64,000 nucleotides of DNA from Exiguobacterium sp. s124 (GTDB lineage Bacteria > Bacillota > Bacilli > Exiguobacteriales > Exiguobacteriaceae), in contig NZ_JACSKH010000001.1 in NCBI RefSeq assembly GCF_018617485.1, forward strand, positions 1,364,001 to 1,428,000. Direction: 5' to 3'. The translations under genes were made by a program, and so were the position numbers. Below the pieces are notes generated by a model. The model searched no databases. It worked only from the letters and a program-made list of their open reading frames with translations, and was not told the origin of the DNA. This document shows positions 61,950-64,000 of this stretch, in pieces (position 1 is the first letter of the stretch; each line of letters opens with the position of its first letter).

Positions 61950-62681
61950 TTAGTAAAGCGTTACTTTGATGTGACGACGCCCCCATTGAATCGCGTCCTG
62001 TTTAGAATCGACGAGTAAATCGACGATATGTCCTTTGATTCTTCCACCTGTATCAAGGGCAATCGCATCACCGACACCTTGGATATGGACTTTAGAACCT
62101 AATGGAATGACGGCAGGGTCAACAGCGATGATTCGCATCCCGTTATAATAAATCGAATCAGTCACGTCATGACCAGTTGCTGTTAAGACACGACCACCAT
62201 ATGCCTTGTTATCAGCGATATCATTTGAATATGCAGTCGATTCGACTGTAATGACTTTTTTACCCGCTGACGTAGACACCGGTGTCGCCGTAGTCTTTTT
62301 ATTCGAAGAAGCCGCTGCCTTTTTTGCTGCCGCACGTTCTGCTTCTTTACGCGCTTCTTCAGCTTTTCGTTCTGCTTCAAGTTTAGCAAGTCTTTCCTTT
62401 TCTGCTTTCTCTTTCTCTGCAGCAATACGTTCTGCTTCGAGACGCTTCTCTTCAGCGATGCGTTTCTCTTCAGCGATGCGTTTTTCTTCGGCAATTTTCT
62501 TTTGACGGGCGATTTCTTTCTGTCGTTCTTCTTCAATCGCTTGTCGTTCTAATTCAATTGGATTTTGTACAATTTTCTGTTCTGTCCCGATTCCGATCTG
62601 TGCAGCATCTGCTTGACCAACGAATGTGAACATCCCAATCATTGCGGTTCCAAATAACATCATATATTTAATCAATTTCAT
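61950..62681 (-). CDS. Secreted 3D-domain cell-wall protein with charged coiled coil
   Basis: A 243-residue exported protein. The signal peptide ends near QADAA (residue 27). Residues about 40-125 are an uninterrupted Glu/Lys/Arg/Ala coiled coil containing three near-identical EEKRIA-type repeats. The C-terminal 3D domain (about 143-243) has STAYS and the conserved ALDTGGRIKGHIVDLLVD, the Asp triad of MltA-like lytic enzymes, as in YocH, YuiC and Rpf-like proteins. It should cleave or bind peptidoglycan. Two perfect WalR-type boxes lie upstream. Unlike YocH it has no LysM repeats; the coiled coil takes their place. Confidence 0.87.
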   Translation of the reverse strand: MKLIKYMMLFGTAMIGMFTFVGQADAAQIGIGTEQKIVQNPIELERQAIEEERQKEIARQKKIAEEKRIAEEKRIAEEKRLEAERIAAEKEKAEKERLAKLEAERKAEEARKEAERAAAKKAAASSNKKTTATPVSTSAGKKVITVESTAYSNDIADNKAYGGRVLTATGHDVTDSIYYNGMRIIAVDPAVIPLGSKVHIQGVGDAIALDTGGRIKGHIVDLLVDSKQDAIQWGRRHIKVTLY

Positions 62682-62857
62682 CGTAGTAAGGTCATCACCT
62701 TTCTCGTTATGTAACGAACAGATGTTAATTTACCACGACACCTTACATTGGAGTAGCCGTTTCAACGAAGTGAAATATTCCTGACATATGACGTAAAAAG
62801 TGGTTACAGATTGTAACAATTGCGAAAAACGTTGCTATTACTAGGTTTCACAAAAAA

Positions 62858-62899
62858 ATTACAGAATCGTTACAATAAATCATGTAACAAACCTGTAAT
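62858..62899 (-). promoter_or_regulatory. Two WalR boxes upstream of the 3D-domain gene
   Basis: TGTAACGATTCTGTAAT (minus strand, 62874-62858) and TGTAACAAACCTGTAAT (plus strand, 62883-62899) both match the WalR consensus TGTWAH-N5-TGTWAH. A third copy with a four-base spacer lies at 62803-62818. Confidence 0.65.
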
Positions 62900-62919
62900 C
62901 TTCCTGTCATGTGTTTTAT

Positions 62920-63372
62920 TTATTCAATTGGCTTTAAATCATGCAATCTGAGCATCCCCCACGGTGCAACATCGACTTGGACCGTGAAAGATTTTTCCCC
63001 TTCCACCCTGTCTACTTCATCTTGAGGGACACGATACGACCCCATTTCTTCTATATAAAGATTGCGGTCATAGTAGTTCGCCCGTACTCCTCCGAAAAAC
63101 GGTTTTGACTCGACTCGGTCGATGACGGCAAATCCATCTTCTCCTTGCTCGAACGAAACGTAAACCGTCCCCGTCTCAACATTTTGACGTCCTTCGAATT
63201 CGTCATATTCCAGATAGATAGAGTCTCCAAAATACGGGTCATACGGTTCATACGAAGTACCTTTGAACGTGTATGTCTCCCCTACCCACGAGATGGCAAA
63301 GACAAGAATGACAAACAGGACGGCAATCATGACTTGGACGGCCGGAATGACCCACGTGGACAATCGTTTCAT
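62920..63372 (-). CDS. GDYXXLXY domain membrane-anchored protein
   Basis: A 150-residue protein with one N-terminal helix (residues 9-31) and an exported beta-rich domain opening with PYDPYFGDSIYLEYD, the GDYxxLxY motif of this family. A late WGMLRLHDLKP closes it. Members are found beside DUF2157/DUF4401 membrane proteins, as here, where the upstream gene overlaps by four bases. Function is unknown. Confidence 0.8.
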   Translation of the reverse strand: MKRLSTWVIPAVQVMIAVLFVILVFAISWVGETYTFKGTSYEPYDPYFGDSIYLEYDEFEGRQNVETGTVYVSFEQGEDGFAVIDRVESKPFFGGVRANYYDRNLYIEEMGSYRVPQDEVDRVEGEKSFTVQVDVAPWGMLRLHDLKPIE

Positions 63373-64000
63373 GTCGTCACATCCCTTCTCGTACGATTAC
63401 GCCACCATAGTCCGAGTGACAATGCGAAGACGATGAGCGCACCGATCAAGAAGAAGAGAGAGATATCCAGACGGTCCCATACATAAATGAAATAAATCGT
63501 CATCTGGACAACTAGGAAATAGATAAAGGCGAAGATGGTTGGTTGTCTCATCATGTCTTGACGGACGAGGTATGCCAATGCAATCACTTCAATCAATACC
63601 GCCAGAAGTACACCTGAATCCTCGAATAATGCAAATGGAATGACTGCGAGCAAACTCACCCACAATAGATCGTTTCGGCGATGAATCAAATAGACGGCGA
63701 CGAGTGCGATGGATAGGAGGGTCGCTTCTAGTATCGAAGGTGGTCTTTGCGAGAGCCAGCTTTCCGTGACATTCACTAAATAGCCAATGGAAAGCACGGC
63801 TGCGACAAATAAATAGGCAGCTTGCCAAGCAGCCCGCTTACGATAAATCAGAAGTAACGCATGTAAAATGACGAGTGACCAAAGTGGCCATAGTCTTCCT
63901 TCATAGTCCACATATTGACCAAAGATATTGAGAATACCGTAAAAGGTGAGCCATGCGAACGTCCGATCCAATGATTCCTCCACAAAATGGAACCATACCC
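63369..64000 (-). CDS. DUF2157/DUF4401-like multi-pass membrane protein, N-terminus cut by window edge
   Basis: At least 210 residues are visible, with about eight hydrophobic segments of 15 to 20 residues joined by short loops. The frame is open to the window edge (a GTG at 63983 is only an internal codon), so the true start lies outside. Pairing with a GDYXXLXY protein points to the DUF2157/DUF4401 group of unknown function. Confidence 0.65.
   Translation of the reverse strand, partial: VWFHFVEESLDRTFAWLTFYGILNIFGQYVDYEGRLWPLWSLVILHALLLIYRKRAAWQAAYLFVAAVLSIGYLVNVTESWLSQRPPSILEATLLSIALVAVYLIHRRNDLLWVSLLAVIPFALFEDSGVLLAVLIEVIALAYLVRQDMMRQPTIFAFIYFLVVQMTIYFIYVWDRLDISLFFLIGALIVFALSLGLWWRNRTRRDVTT

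Overview
The window reads as chromosomal DNA of a low-to-mid GC Firmicute (class Bacilli). Strong AGGAGG-type ribosome binding sites, ATG/GTG/TTG starts, ATGA-coupled operons, cre-like (CcpA), NrdR-like, Rex-like, WalR-like and sigma-B-like sites, and the genes ricA, mutS, mutL, miaA, hfq, ctc, hisZ and xpaC/telA all fit Bacilli. The gene set and protein character look most like Exiguobacterium, but this is recognition from memory, not a database result. Most genes lie on the minus strand. No rRNA, tRNA, CRISPR array, intact insertion sequence or prophage was seen.

Layout. 0-4.7 kb: an edge-truncated amino-acid oxidase-type flavoprotein, a Bax inhibitor-1 protein, a DJ-1/PfpI protein, the thyA-dfrA operon and a diguanylate cyclase. 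4.8-9.6 kb: fumC and a tight four-gene operon with two nucleases, an RNase H-like protein and a COG0523 GTPase. 9.7-12.3 kb: a hypothetical gene under a cre-overlapped promoter, hfq, miaA, a 31-residue membrane peptide gene and a SUKH protein. 12.4-18.6 kb: AmiS/UreI channel, PPK2, secreted M4 protease, an ABC exporter pair and an SGNH hydrolase. 18.6-24.7 kb: a GNAT, an enolase-superfamily racemase, a divergent regulator, an NhaC antiporter and an M20 hydrolase. These match the parts of the known N-succinyl D-to-L amino acid pathway, and a shared tandem-repeat operator links two of the promoters. 24.7-30.4 kb: HtrA protease, FAH-family enzyme, anaerobic ribonucleotide reductase nrdDG and a formate/nitrite transporter. 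30.4-32.5 kb: an AT-rich decayed accessory patch with a SUKH pseudogene, an intact orphan gene and a YcxB-like pseudogene. 32.5-38.7 kb: ctc, mutL, mutS, ricA and a GNAT. 38.7-45.9 kb: a CrtN-like flavoprotein, two small P-loop kinases, a VOC protein, a substrate-binding lipoprotein translationally coupled to a second hisC-like aminotransferase, an O-acetyltransferase and an unassigned barrel-like protein. 45.9-53.8 kb: the complete histidine operon hisZGDCBHAFIE, divergent from hisJ. 53.8-64 kb: a possible small RNA, comEB, telA/xpaC, an NSS symporter, a diacylglycerol-kinase-family enzyme coupled to an EgtUV/Opu-type importer, a 3D-domain cell-wall protein with WalR boxes, and the start of a GDYXXLXY/DUF2157-type pair.

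How the genes work together. The histidine block is self-contained, with short HisG plus HisZ and separate HisI and HisE proteins. nrdDG and the formate transporter form an anaerobic block. The 18.6-24.3 kb block is the best candidate for an incompletely described system: scavenging or detoxification of amino acid derivatives under a dedicated regulator and carbon catabolite control. The interval between mutL and miaA holds about 22 kb here; in Bacillus subtilis the same interval carries the pks island, so it looks like a variable site.
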